This document shows positions 50,028 through 58,504 of a DNA stretch of 64,000 nt, piece after piece. The stretch lies in contig NZ_RJMV01000001.1 of NCBI RefSeq assembly GCF_003943735.1, forward strand, positions 43,551 through 107,550. The letters are read 5' to 3'. The position numbers and the translations under genes are program-made. Origin of the DNA: Streptococcus sanguinis. Its GTDB lineage: Bacteria > Bacillota > Bacilli > Lactobacillales > Streptococcaceae. How positions within the stretch are numbered: position 1 is the first letter of the stretch; each line of letters begins with the position of its first letter. The notes below the pieces were generated by a model. That model was not told the origin of the DNA. It did not search any database and was given only the letters and a program-made list of their open reading frames with translations.

Positions 50028-50072
50028 TAGGAAGTTATCTAGAAAAACTTATTCTTCATTGCCATTTACATT
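50028..50072 (-). pseudogene. Header remnant fused to the end of lipoprotein 1
   Basis: The last codons of lipoprotein 1 read NVNGNEE and stop, and the next codons VFLDNF; this equals the NVHGNEEQ...FTNF section of the toxin header. A deletion appears to have joined the lipoprotein gene to the tail of its former toxin header. Confidence 0.65.
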
Positions 50073-50456
50073 TTCTTCATCCATTAGTTCTGTAAGCTTC
50101 GGTGACCACACAGTCCCATCTCTGTGAAATTTCCCATTTTCGTCCTCTGTAATGACATATCCTAGTGTTACTTCCTCGTCACCATTAATGATTAAATCAA
50201 ACATTAATCCTCCCATTGGGTTCTGAGTTAGTGACTTTTTATTAATTTCATAACTTTTAATTTTCCCTTCAGGTGTTAATGCTTGAGGGTCAATCTTTTT
50301 CAGCCCTTCCTCAATAACACTCTTCATCTTTTTACTTTCTGCAATTTGAATCATTTTTTCTTTTTCTGATCGACTGTTTAGCATACTGCAACCTCCTAAA
50401 AGCATAGCTGAACTGAGCGTGATGATACTCAGAAAGATTACAAAAATTTTTTTCAT
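50049..50456 (-). CDS. Lipoprotein 1 of the array, orphan immunity-like, with fused header tail
   Basis: 135 residues from MKKIFVIFLS (50456, AAAGGAG 8 nt upstream). Lipobox LLGGC; ALTPEGKIKSYEI and QNPMGGLMFDLIING motifs. The C-terminal seven residues NVNGNEE appear to come from a toxin header. First gene of the array; a -10 box TATAAT (50546-50551) lies upstream. Confidence 0.76.
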   Translation of the reverse strand: MKKIFVIFLSIITLSSAMLLGGCSMLNSRSEKEKMIQIAESKKMKSVIEEGLKKIDPQALTPEGKIKSYEINKKSLTQNPMGGLMFDLIINGDEEVTLGYVITEDENGKFHRDGTVWSPKLTELMDEENVNGNEE

Positions 50457-50626
50457 AGTGGCTCCTTTCATTTCTCATCTTTGCTAAAGCTAGCTGAATT
50501 AGCACGATTTAGAATTTTTAACTATCTAACTTATTACTTTATTATATTATACAGGATTCTCAAATATTCTAAAACTGAAAGGATAACTAAAAGTTTATGG
50601 CTTCATCAATGGGAAACTAACGATAC

Positions 50627-51577
50627 TTAGCAATTTTCTCTTGTCATCTCATAAAAAGCCGGTGAATAAACAATTTGCAGATTTTTTTGCTGGAGATTGG
50701 CATAATAGTTCTCAAACTGCTGATAATAGTCTGTCAGGTCAGTACTTATCTGACAGAAAGAGGTTGCCTGTATCGGCCGAACCTGTGGATAGAAATCCTC
50801 TGCTGACTTGGTCAGGAGATTATCTCCAGCTTGATAGAGCTTGGCCTGCAGCCGCATCCATCTAGGCTGTTGGTAATAAAGCTGACGGCGGATATAATTA
50901 CAGATCTGCGGATCTTGCTGGGCCAGAAAGCTGTTCATCTCCTGCTTTTGAAAGGGCAAACGCAAAATATCCAAAAACCGGCCGTGACCAAAGGGAAAGT
51001 TCTTGGTCTTGTGCTGGACTTTTCCATGCAGATCTTCGTGAATCAGGTATTTGAGACGCAGAACTTGCTTTTCTTGATCCAGCTCCCAAAGATGAAAGCC
51101 CATATTTTTACTAAAATAGAGAAAATCCTTCTGCAGGCGAGTTAGGGAATCCTTGAGCCAAAGTTTTCGTCCCAAAAGCCAGAGAACCTGATAGCCATGC
51201 TGGCGGTAAGAAAGCGTCCGTTCCTGCAACCGTTCTATACTTAGGGGACTGCACTGGACTTCAAGCGCCAGTTTTTCATCAACCAGTAGATCAGCAATCT
51301 GCTGCAGTGCAGGCAAAAAAGCCTCCACCTCAACTTCTTCTGTCTGGACAGCCCAGCGAAAAAGCTCCGCCTTAAGGTTCAGGTGCTCAGCGCTCTCATT
51401 TTCCCTGTAAAAACGACACTGCTCTAGCGAAACATGCGCAAAATGCGGCTGCATAACTTTCCCTTTTTTAAAACGGACTGCCCCTGAACAAGCCGGGCAG
51501 ACGAAATCAGCCCCCTTTTCAATCTTCTCCTCCAGAGCATTACACAAAAGCCCCTTATGATTTCGCGCCACAAACAT
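50627..51577 (-). CDS. coiA: Competence protein CoiA
   Basis: Late competence protein that promotes recombination of incoming DNA. The 316-residue protein has an N-terminal zinc-finger-like part (FVCPACSGAVRFKKG, QPHFAHVS) and a PD-(D/E)XK-like nuclease segment (IADLLVDEKLALEVQCS, near residue 97). A variant SigX box lies upstream. The usual downstream neighbour pepF is displaced by about 7.6 kb. Confidence 0.94.
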   Translation of the reverse strand: MFVARNHKGLLCNALEEKIEKGADFVCPACSGAVRFKKGKVMQPHFAHVSLEQCRFYRENESAEHLNLKAELFRWAVQTEEVEVEAFLPALQQIADLLVDEKLALEVQCSPLSIERLQERTLSYRQHGYQVLWLLGRKLWLKDSLTRLQKDFLYFSKNMGFHLWELDQEKQVLRLKYLIHEDLHGKVQHKTKNFPFGHGRFLDILRLPFQKQEMNSFLAQQDPQICNYIRRQLYYQQPRWMRLQAKLYQAGDNLLTKSAEDFYPQVRPIQATSFCQISTDLTDYYQQFENYYANLQQKNLQIVYSPAFYEMTRENC

Positions 51578-51615
51578 ATCCTAGTCCCCTCTAAATTTTA
51601 TCTCATTTACTAAAA

Positions 51616-51623
51616 TATTCGCA
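51616..51623 (-). promoter_or_regulatory. Probable SigX (ComX) box of coiA
   Basis: TGCGAATA on the minus strand differs by one base from the streptococcal cin-box TACGAATA and is preceded by a T-rich tract, about 40 nt before coiA. Confidence 0.65.
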
Positions 51624-51650
51624 AAAAGAAAGAGAAACTATCTAGACAAA

Positions 51651-51686
51651 AAAACGGGTCAAGAGAACATCTCTCCGACTCGTTTT
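51651..51686 (-). terminator. Terminator of the MFS gene
   Basis: AAAACGGGTC and GACTCGTTTT pair with one mismatch around a 16-nt loop; a T run follows on the minus strand; 4 nt past the stop. Confidence 0.75.
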
Positions 51687-51689
51687 TCA

Positions 51690-52859
51690 TTATCCAAATA
51701 ATTGATTTCCTTTTCGTTCTGGCAATTTTAGAAAGAGGGCCAGCAGACAGACTAGGCAGATAACAGCTGCTAGAAAGAGGTTCATTCCTTCGTAACCCCA
51801 ACTGTCCAGAAAATGGCCGGCCAGATTTTGAATGAGAATAGTGCCCAGACTGCGGGCTGTTTGGATCAAAGCAATGGCTGTAACCAGGTATTTTTCATCG
51901 ACCAAGCTGGCCACGATTTTCAGGGTCACCATAATCAAAACCATGCCCGTCACATGCTTGGAAAGGAGAGTCATCCCGATTTTCGAAATTAAACCTAGGT
52001 CCAAGGCATAAACGCTGTACTGGAGAAAGATGATTCCCAGACAGATATACAGAAGCTTTTTCATCGAAATCTTGTCCATAAAGAGATAGGAATAAAAGAT
52101 AAAAGGCGCTTCAACCAGAACTGATAAGGCAACGACAGTCGAAGCCATATCCACTTCTAAACCATTATGCTGTAGCATGGCAGGGATATAGGTATGACCA
52201 GTATTCCCCACTCCAGAGTATAGGGCGACCAAAAGGAGGTAAAAGAGATAAGTTTTGTTGGTCAAGAGCTTCCCCAGACCTGTCTGCTTGTGAATGTCTT
52301 TTTTATCTAGGGCTGCTCGGTCGTGCTTGGGCTGGATTCCCAAAAGTCCTAGACTGCTGATAATCATCATACCAATAAAGACTGGGAAAATAGCCTGCGG
52401 TGCGACTCTTTGATAGATTAGACCAGCCAGCTGAGAGCCTAAGGCATAGCCAATGGTTCCCCAAATCCGAATCTTACCATAAGTATAAGGACTTTGAGCC
52501 GCAAGAACATCCATGACTGGATTGGCCCCGTTAACCAACATGAGAACTAGGCTATACCAGACCAGTAACTGCCAAAGCTGAGTCGCTTTCATGAAAAATA
52601 CAGCCCCAACCATCATAACCAGAAAGCTAAAAAGGAAGATCTTTTTAATGCCCAATGCATCGCTGAGTACTCCAAAGATTGGCTGAGCCAGCATAGAAGC
52701 AAAGAAGGAAGACGACACTACTAGCGATACTTGAGCATTAGAATAGCCTAAGTCCTGCATATAGACTGATATCAGAGTCGAAAAAAGAGAGTAGGCTAGA
52801 AAGAAAAAATTAAAGAGTAAAAAATGAGCCAGATAGCTGTTGTGAAACTTTTTTCGCAT
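51690..52859 (-). CDS. MFS transporter
   Basis: 389 residues, twelve predicted membrane spans. The short MFS loop is seen as GVLSDALGIKK (near residue 60) between spans 2 and 3; the general fold resembles the LacY-like / phenylpropionate group. Substrate cannot be inferred. Single gene between coiA and dacA. Confidence 0.85.
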   Translation of the reverse strand: MRKKFHNSYLAHFLLFNFFFLAYSLFSTLISVYMQDLGYSNAQVSLVVSSSFFASMLAQPIFGVLSDALGIKKIFLFSFLVMMVGAVFFMKATQLWQLLVWYSLVLMLVNGANPVMDVLAAQSPYTYGKIRIWGTIGYALGSQLAGLIYQRVAPQAIFPVFIGMMIISSLGLLGIQPKHDRAALDKKDIHKQTGLGKLLTNKTYLFYLLLVALYSGVGNTGHTYIPAMLQHNGLEVDMASTVVALSVLVEAPFIFYSYLFMDKISMKKLLYICLGIIFLQYSVYALDLGLISKIGMTLLSKHVTGMVLIMVTLKIVASLVDEKYLVTAIALIQTARSLGTILIQNLAGHFLDSWGYEGMNLFLAAVICLVCLLALFLKLPERKGNQLFG

Positions 52860-52882
52860 GAAAATCTCCTTAAAACAGAAAG

Positions 52883-52908
52883 AAAACTCAGCAAAATCAC
52901 TGAGTTTT
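52883..52908 (-). terminator. Terminator of dacA
   Basis: Perfect 9-bp arms AAAACTCAG and CTGAGTTTT with an 8-nt loop and T-rich flank on the minus strand. Confidence 0.75.
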
Positions 52909-52953
52909 AGCTTGGAAAGTCATTCCGTTCGTATGTGACAGAGGACATTCCCT

Positions 52954-54309
52954 TTATTCAACATCTGTATTTCTACGACGTTCCTGCTTTGCAGCCTTGC
53001 GTTTTTGGCGACTGCGGTATTCAAAGTACAGAATGATTAGCAGGATGCCAACAGGCAGCAGAATTAACATCTTATCGCTGAAGAACACACCATACCAAGG
53101 CTTGCTATCCGACTTGCTGCCAGTCACATTTTCAATAGCCTGAGCAACTGGATTCTCAACTTTCTCGACTTTCATTTCATCAGAGATCTTGCTAGACAAG
53201 GTCTTCAAGCCATTTTCAGCCTTGAGAACATTGTTTTCAACCTTGACTTTAGGCTTGGTTCCCTTTTTAACAGTAGCGTAGAAATCTTCAGGCAGCTTAT
53301 ACTTCTGTCCATCAATCTCCTGCTCACCCTTGGATAAGAGTTTTTTGTACTCATAATCCGCATAAGCCTTCTCAATCAAAGCATTACCAAAAGGATGGCG
53401 GTAATACTCACCGTCTTGGTCAGACCAGTCACCGACTCCCATAATCACGGCAATCATGCGCTGATCTCCACGCTTAATGGTCGCGATATAGTTGAAAGCA
53501 CCGTTAGGACTAGAGCCCGTCTTCATACCATCTACGCCCTTGAGTGCGTATTTAGCACCCGGCAGGGAGTAATTATAAGTTTCAAAGGTTTCCTCGTAAG
53601 GAGTTCCAGCTTTAACCGTAACCTTGGCTTTATTAGTGTAGTTTAGAATCTCAGGATGGTGATTGACAAAATTGTAAGCCAGAATCGCCAAATCACGAGC
53701 TGTTGTCTGATTGCTGGCATAATTATCGTAGTTTTGAGGGTTATAATAGCCCTTAAAAGAAACAGCCGCTGCACCGCTGGCATTGAACCACTTGGTATTC
53801 GTCATGCCCAGCTCTTGAGCCTTGGCATTCATCCGATCCAAGAAAGCATCTGGATCATTGTCCGATAGATAATTGGCTAGCATAACGGTTGTCGCATTGG
53901 ATGAAGGCACGATTGTCATGGTAATCAGCTCAGATACAGTATAGTCCACACCAGCGACAATTTTATTATTAGAAATTTCATAAATATTAGCGGTGGCCTG
54001 ATCCTGAGGTGTAGCTGTAATGACCGTCTTTTCGCTGATTTTTCCTTCCTTAATCGCTTCAAAGACCAAGTAAAGCGTCATGAGCTTACTCATACTAGCA
54101 GGATCACGCACCTCATCGACATTATCCTCCCAGACAACATCACCTGTACTGCCGTCAATAACGAGAGAAGACTTGGGACGATTAATCGCCTGAACATTAT
54201 CGTGCGGATACATCTTTTTAGCCATATCCACCAATTCATCAGCCCTAGCAGCTAATGGTGCTAACGAGGTCAGGAACGCAATTCCCAATAACAAAAGCTT
54301 TTTCTTCAC
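52954..54309 (-). CDS. dacA: D-alanyl-D-alanine carboxypeptidase (PBP3/DacA type)
   Basis: Trims the terminal D-Ala of peptidoglycan stem peptides. 451 residues from a GTG start (54309) that has GGAGG 5 nt upstream; a TTG further upstream overlaps that site and is rejected. Signal peptide, then the penicillin-binding triad SMSK (near residue 70), SSN (near 136) and KTG (near 255), a C-terminal DUF1958-like domain, and a C-terminal membrane anchor (about 405-430) followed by a basic tail. A minus-strand TTGACT/TATACT promoter with a 15-nt spacer lies at 54341-54367. Confidence 0.92.
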   Translation of the reverse strand: MKKKLLLLGIAFLTSLAPLAARADELVDMAKKMYPHDNVQAINRPKSSLVIDGSTGDVVWEDNVDEVRDPASMSKLMTLYLVFEAIKEGKISEKTVITATPQDQATANIYEISNNKIVAGVDYTVSELITMTIVPSSNATTVMLANYLSDNDPDAFLDRMNAKAQELGMTNTKWFNASGAAAVSFKGYYNPQNYDNYASNQTTARDLAILAYNFVNHHPEILNYTNKAKVTVKAGTPYEETFETYNYSLPGAKYALKGVDGMKTGSSPNGAFNYIATIKRGDQRMIAVIMGVGDWSDQDGEYYRHPFGNALIEKAYADYEYKKLLSKGEQEIDGQKYKLPEDFYATVKKGTKPKVKVENNVLKAENGLKTLSSKISDEMKVEKVENPVAQAIENVTGSKSDSKPWYGVFFSDKMLILLPVGILLIILYFEYRSRQKRKAAKQERRRNTDVE

Positions 54310-54422
54310 AGGATCCTCCAAAGAACAATTATACCTATCTAGTATATCATATTTTACGCAAAGTCAACCATAAATCTAAAAATCCTACCTAAAAAATAGA
54401 TAGGAAATTAAGAGACTTTTAT

Positions 54423-54435
54423 CTGGCAAAGCCAG
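54423..54435 (-). terminator. Weak terminator of nagB
   Basis: CTGGC and GCCAG around AAA, 25 nt past the nagB stop, followed on the minus strand by ATAAAAG. Confidence 0.4.
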
Positions 54436-54459
54436 TTTTATAGCATCAATGTCAAAATC

Positions 54460-55167
54460 TTAGTGTTTTAACAAGCTAAGCGCTTCCTTATCAGCGATAA
54501 TTACAACATCCGGATGCTTCTGGAGAGCACTGCCTGGCAGCTCCTCTGTCACTTCCCCCTCAACAGTTCCTGCTATAGCCTTGGCCTTAGCAGAACCATA
54601 AGCAAAGAGAATGATGGACTTAGCATTGAGAATGTTGCCAATCCCCATGGAAATAGCCTGAGTCGGAACATCTTCCATCTTGTCGAAGAATCGAGCATTG
54701 GACTGAATGGTGGACGGTGTCAAATCCACTAAGTGAGTCTGGCTGTCAAAACTAGTTCCCGGCTCATTAAAGCCGATATGGCCATTCGTACCGATTCCCA
54801 AAATCTGCAAATCAGCTGGATGCTCTGCTAGAAGCTGATTGTAGCGCGCCACTTCCGCTTCTAAATCTTTCGCTGCGCCATTAGGCAGGAAGCTTGCTTT
54901 AAAAGGCTTTTGGTTAAAGAGGTGCTGGTTCATGAAATAGCGATAAGATTGAGGATTGTCCTCCTGCAAACCGACATATTCATCCAGATTGACACTGAAC
55001 ATCTCTGAAAAATCAAGGTCACTCTCAACGATCTGCTTGTAAAATCCTTCTGGGCTGCTACCTGTAGCCAAGCCTAAAGTTTTTGCCCCCTGAGCCAGCT
55101 TTTCTTTGAGCAGCTCAAGAGCCACTTTACCACCTTCTACTTGGTTTTCCACTTGAATAATTTTCAT
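54460..55167 (-). CDS. nagB: Glucosamine-6-phosphate deaminase
   Basis: Converts glucosamine-6-phosphate to fructose-6-phosphate and ammonia, the catabolic branch of amino-sugar use. The 235-residue protein is the short streptococcal form, with VNLDEYVGL near residue 60 and [14 protein letters not shown] near residue 125. Single gene with an operator-bearing promoter. Confidence 0.95.
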   Translation of the reverse strand: MKIIQVENQVEGGKVALELLKEKLAQGAKTLGLATGSSPEGFYKQIVESDLDFSEMFSVNLDEYVGLQEDNPQSYRYFMNQHLFNQKPFKASFLPNGAAKDLEAEVARYNQLLAEHPADLQILGIGTNGHIGFNEPGTSFDSQTHLVDLTPSTIQSNARFFDKMEDVPTQAISMGIGNILNAKSIILFAYGSAKAKAIAGTVEGEVTEELPGSALQKHPDVVIIADKEALSLLKH

Positions 55168-55196
55168 TTTTTACCTCCACTTCTTTTCTTAACTTC

Positions 55197-55225
55197 ATTA
55201 TATGGTATAGACCAATTTTTGTCAA
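55197..55225 (-). promoter_or_regulatory. nagB promoter with NagR-type operator in the spacer
   Basis: TTGACA (55220-55225) and TATAAT (55197-55202) with a 17-nt spacer. The spacer contains TGGTCTATACCA (55203-55214), a near-palindrome of the kind bound by NagR/DasR GntR-family repressors. Occupation would block RNA polymerase. Confidence 0.75.
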
Positions 55226-55288
55226 GAAAAAGTATCAAAATTGACCTACTTTTCAGTCATGCTCGCTTCCTTTTGCAGCAAATCGTGT

Positions 55289-55294
55289 TATAAT
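55289..55294 (+). promoter_or_regulatory. -10 box directly before the 59-residue membrane protein gene
   Basis: TATAAT preceded by TGT (extended -10), only six bases before the ATG, so transcription should start at or next to the ATG. Confidence 0.6.
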
Positions 55295-55300
55295 AGAGAC

Positions 55301-55480
55301 ATGTTTTTACTGATTGTTTTATTGATTTTATTTTTAGTCGGAGTCTTACTCTGCAGCTTGAGTTTCCTCATGAAAAAACAACCAGGCTGGCAGATTGTAA
55401 GTTTGATTTTAGGAGGCTTGCTGATAGCCAGTCCCTTCCTACTCGCTGCCTACCTACTCTGGCTGATGAAAACAATATAA
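55301..55480 (+). CDS. Small two-span membrane protein, probably leaderless
   Basis: 59 residues beginning MFLLIVLLILFLVGVLL: two hydrophobic segments (3-22 and 33-56) joined by a short basic linker (MKKQPGW). The predicted -10 box ends six bases before the ATG and no ribosome binding site is seen, suggesting a leaderless mRNA. It ends 9 nt before queA, which has AAGGAG, so the two are likely co-transcribed. Function unknown. Confidence 0.7.
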   Translation: MFLLIVLLILFLVGVLLCSLSFLMKKQPGWQIVSLILGGLLIASPFLLAAYLLWLMKTI

Positions 55481-55489
55481 GGAGATACG

Positions 55490-56518
55490 ATGAATACCGC
55501 TGATTTTGATTTTGACTTACCCGAAGAGCTGATTGCTCAGACACCTTTGGAGAAAAGGGATGCTTCCCGCTTGCTAGTGGTTGATAAAGAAACGGGAGCC
55601 TTCTCCGACCAGCACTTTGACCAGATTATTGATCAGCTCCAGCCCGGCGATGCCCTAGTGATGAATAATACGCGTGTCCTGCCTGCCCGCCTTTATGGTA
55701 TCAAACCTGAGACAGGGGGCCATGTCGAGCTACTGCTACTCAAAAATACCCAGGGCGATGATTGGGAGGTGCTAGCCAAGCCAGCCAAGCGCCTCAGAGT
55801 AGGTGCTCAAATTTCCTTTGGCGATGGCCGCTTAACTGCTACTGTGGTAGAGGAGCTTGACCATGGTGGTCGAATCGTACGCTTTGGCTATGAAGGGATT
55901 TTCCTAGAAGTCTTGGAAAGTTTGGGAGAAATGCCGCTTCCGCCTTATATTCACGAGAAACTAGCAGACCGCGAACGCTACCAGACTGTCTATGCTAAAG
56001 AAAACGGCTCTGCTGCTGCGCCAACTGCTGGACTTCATTTCACAGAAGAGCTATTGGAGCAGATTGCTGCCAAGGGAGTCAAGCTGGTCTATCTCACCCT
56101 TCATGTCGGACTGGGAACTTTCCGACCGGTTTCTGTAGACAGCTTAGATGATCACGAGATGCACTCCGAATTTTACAGTCTGTCCGAGGAAGCTGCCCAG
56201 ACACTCCGTCAGGTCAAGGCAAATGGCGGACGTGTCATTGCAGTCGGCACAACATCTATCCGCACCTTGGAGACAATTGGCAGTAAATTTCAGGGTCAGA
56301 TTCAGGCTGACTCTGGCTGGACCAATATTTTTATCAAGCCGGGATACGATTGGAAGGTCGTTGATGCTTTTTCAACCAACTTCCACCTGCCCAAGTCAAC
56401 TCTGGTCATGTTAGTCTCTGCCTTTGCCGGACGTTCCTTAACACTTAAAGCTTATGAGCACGCTATTGCTGAGCGCTATCGCTTCTTCAGCTTTGGTGAT
56501 GCTATGTTTATCAAATAA
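55490..56518 (+). CDS. queA: S-adenosylmethionine:tRNA ribosyltransferase-isomerase
   Basis: Adds the epoxycyclopentane precursor to preQ1 in tRNA during queuosine synthesis. At 342 residues, it starts with [20 protein letters not shown], and has the [12 protein letters not shown] and [12 protein letters not shown] motifs. It lies 16 nt before argR; the arrangement argR-queA next to the arc genes is known from S. gordonii. Confidence 0.96.
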   Translation: MNTADFDFDLPEELIAQTPLEKRDASRLLVVDKETGAFSDQHFDQIIDQLQPGDALVMNNTRVLPARLYGIKPETGGHVELLLLKNTQGDDWEVLAKPAKRLRVGAQISFGDGRLTATVVEELDHGGRIVRFGYEGIFLEVLESLGEMPLPPYIHEKLADRERYQTVYAKENGSAAAPTAGLHFTEELLEQIAAKGVKLVYLTLHVGLGTFRPVSVDSLDDHEMHSEFYSLSEEAAQTLRQVKANGGRVIAVGTTSIRTLETIGSKFQGQIQADSGWTNIFIKPGYDWKVVDAFSTNFHLPKSTLVMLVSAFAGRSLTLKAYEHAIAERYRFFSFGDAMFIK

Positions 56519-56534
56519 CTATAGGTGAAAATAT

Positions 56535-57005
56535 ATGAATAAAATTGAAAGCAGACACCGTCTTATTCGCTCCTTAATCATGGAAAAGAAAATCCATACC
56601 CAGCAAGAACTTCAGGAGCATTTGGAAGCAAACGGCGTCATTGTAACCCAGTCCACTCTTTCACGAGATATGAAAGCACTCAATCTGGTCAAGGTCAGTG
56701 AAAACGATACTTCCTACTATATCATCAACAGCATTGCACCATCCCGTTGGGAAAAACGCCTTCGTTTCTATATGGAGGATGCTTTGGTCATGCTGCGGCC
56801 AGTTCAAAATCAAGTCGTCATGAAAACCCTGCCTGGATTGGCCCAGTCTTTCGGTGCAATCTTAGACGCTCTAGAGCTGCCTCAGATTGTAGCTACTGTC
56901 TGTGGAGATGACGTCTGTCTGATTATCTGCGAAGATGACCAAGGGGCTCTGGACTGCTTTGAGAAACTCAAAGAATTCACCCCACCATTCTTCTTTAGTA
57001 AATAA
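56535..57005 (+). CDS. argR: ArgR-family arginine regulator
   Basis: 156 residues: N-terminal winged HTH (residues 5-65, with [17 protein letters not shown]) and C-terminal arginine-binding oligomerisation domain ([22 protein letters not shown]). It lies beside the arc operon in convergent orientation to arcT; in S. gordonii the equivalent gene is called arcR and affects the ADI operon. It may also act on the ARG box before argC. Confidence 0.93.
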   Translation: MNKIESRHRLIRSLIMEKKIHTQQELQEHLEANGVIVTQSTLSRDMKALNLVKVSENDTSYYIINSIAPSRWEKRLRFYMEDALVMLRPVQNQVVMKTLPGLAQSFGAILDALELPQIVATVCGDDVCLIICEDDQGALDCFEKLKEFTPPFFFSK

Positions 57006-57006
57006 A

Positions 57007-57034
57007 AGCTGAGACAACATTGCCTCAGTTTTTT
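57007..57034. terminator. Terminator between argR and arcT
   Basis: CTGAG and CTCAG arms extended by A/T pairs, followed on the plus strand by a run of six T. It may serve both convergent transcripts. Confidence 0.7.
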
Positions 57035-57145
57035 CTATTTACGATTTTTCCCTCAAATGAAACCCATTAGTAAATCAGCAAGCCATACTTGACTAGGGTA
57101 AAGAAGTACCAATAAGAATTGAAGATGGTTTTAAAAAGTCAGCAT

Positions 57146-58483
57146 TTAAGGTGTTGTAGCCAAACGATAAATAGCTTCCGCGTAAATATCCATGGCCCGA
57201 TACAGATCATCTAAGAGCAATCGTTCATTGACCTGATGCTCTGTCTGATCAGCTCCCGGAAAGAGAGCGCCGAAAGCAACACAGTTAGGCATCGTACGAG
57301 CAAAGGTCGCTCCGCCAGAAGACATAGCTGGACTGTTGTCTCCTGTTTTCTCCTGATAAATTGCCATCAGGGTGCTGACCAACTCACTGTCCAATGGTAC
57401 ATAGAGCGGAGCCAAGTAATCAAACTCCTGATAGGTCAGCTCGTATTGACTGGCTATTTCTGCCAGCTTTTCAACCAACTTGTCCTTGTCTGCCAAGACC
57501 GGAATCCGCATGTCAATCCGAATCTCAGAGCGGTCAGAGGTTAAAGTCAGACCGGCAACACTAAAGGAAAGAAAGCCCGACTGTTCGTCAGACACAGCCC
57601 CAAAGAGATGGTTGCCTGTCGCATCTTCACCAACCGCCTGAGCCAGAAAGACAAGAGCCGGATGCGAATCCAAGGGCTGCAAGACCTTAGCTAGGCGAAT
57701 AATGGCGTTAATTCCTCGGGCAGCATCCTTGGCGTGCTTAGGCAAGCCGATAACCGTTACTTCTTCTGCCGTTCGCTCATATTCATAGCCTAAATCTTCC
57801 AGTCCTGCAACGACGGACTCCAGTAAGTCACCCGAATAGGGAGCCTTGGCAGGAACAACATTAAAAGCTTGACCAGCTTCGAGCTCTATAGTGTCAGAGC
57901 CAGGCCCTTCCAGCTTAAGCTGCAGAAGCCCCTTCTCAGCATAGGTCAAAGGGAAGGAAGAGTCTGGTGCAAAGCCAAGTGTAGCCTGCTCTTCTAGCTG
58001 GTTGTATCTACCCATACAACGCCAAAGTGTCTCCTCATCTGTACCAAAGATAAAGCGAACCCGCTTTTTAAATTCCACTCCACTGTCCAGCAATGCTTTT
58101 ACAGCATAAAGAGCGGCCATGGAAGGTCCCTTGTCGTCCTGAACCCCACGACCAAAAATCCAGCCATCTTTGACAGTGGCTTCAAAAGGCGGCGTCTGCC
58201 AGTCCGACTCATCACCTGATGGAACAACATCCAAATGACAGAGAACGGCCAGGAGCTGAGCTCCATGACCGATTTCTGCATATCCGTAATAACCTTTAGG
58301 GTCGAGGTAGGTTGTAAAGTCTAGCCCCCGACAGATTTCTAAAGTTTTTTCTAGGACATCTTGGATAGCTTGTCCAAAAGGTGTTCCATTTTGACCTTCA
58401 TTCAGTACTGAAGGATAGGAAACGATTTTTTTCAAAGATTCAAGAAAATCTTCTTTAACTTCTTCCGTTATAAAATTTTTCAT
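57146..58483 (-). CDS. arcT: M20-family dipeptidase ArcT
   Basis: 445 residues with the M20 metal-site motifs AVLCHLDVVPSGDE (near residue 80), GRGVQDDKGPSM (near 110) and GTDEETLWRCMGRY (near 148). Named arcT in S. gordonii, where it is the last gene of the ADI operon; a role in releasing arginine from peptides is suggested but not proven. It begins 21 nt after the arcD stop. Confidence 0.9.
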   Translation of the reverse strand: MKNFITEEVKEDFLESLKKIVSYPSVLNEGQNGTPFGQAIQDVLEKTLEICRGLDFTTYLDPKGYYGYAEIGHGAQLLAVLCHLDVVPSGDESDWQTPPFEATVKDGWIFGRGVQDDKGPSMAALYAVKALLDSGVEFKKRVRFIFGTDEETLWRCMGRYNQLEEQATLGFAPDSSFPLTYAEKGLLQLKLEGPGSDTIELEAGQAFNVVPAKAPYSGDLLESVVAGLEDLGYEYERTAEEVTVIGLPKHAKDAARGINAIIRLAKVLQPLDSHPALVFLAQAVGEDATGNHLFGAVSDEQSGFLSFSVAGLTLTSDRSEIRIDMRIPVLADKDKLVEKLAEIASQYELTYQEFDYLAPLYVPLDSELVSTLMAIYQEKTGDNSPAMSSGGATFARTMPNCVAFGALFPGADQTEHQVNERLLLDDLYRAMDIYAEAIYRLATTP

Positions 58484-58504
58484 GGAATCACCTCAGCTTC
58501 TAGC

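Noticed and set aside
45382..50456. Regularly spaced repeats suggesting a CRISPR array
   Set aside because: The repeat period is about 550-730 bp and the repeats are coding (lipoproteins) plus header relics; no short direct repeats or spacers.
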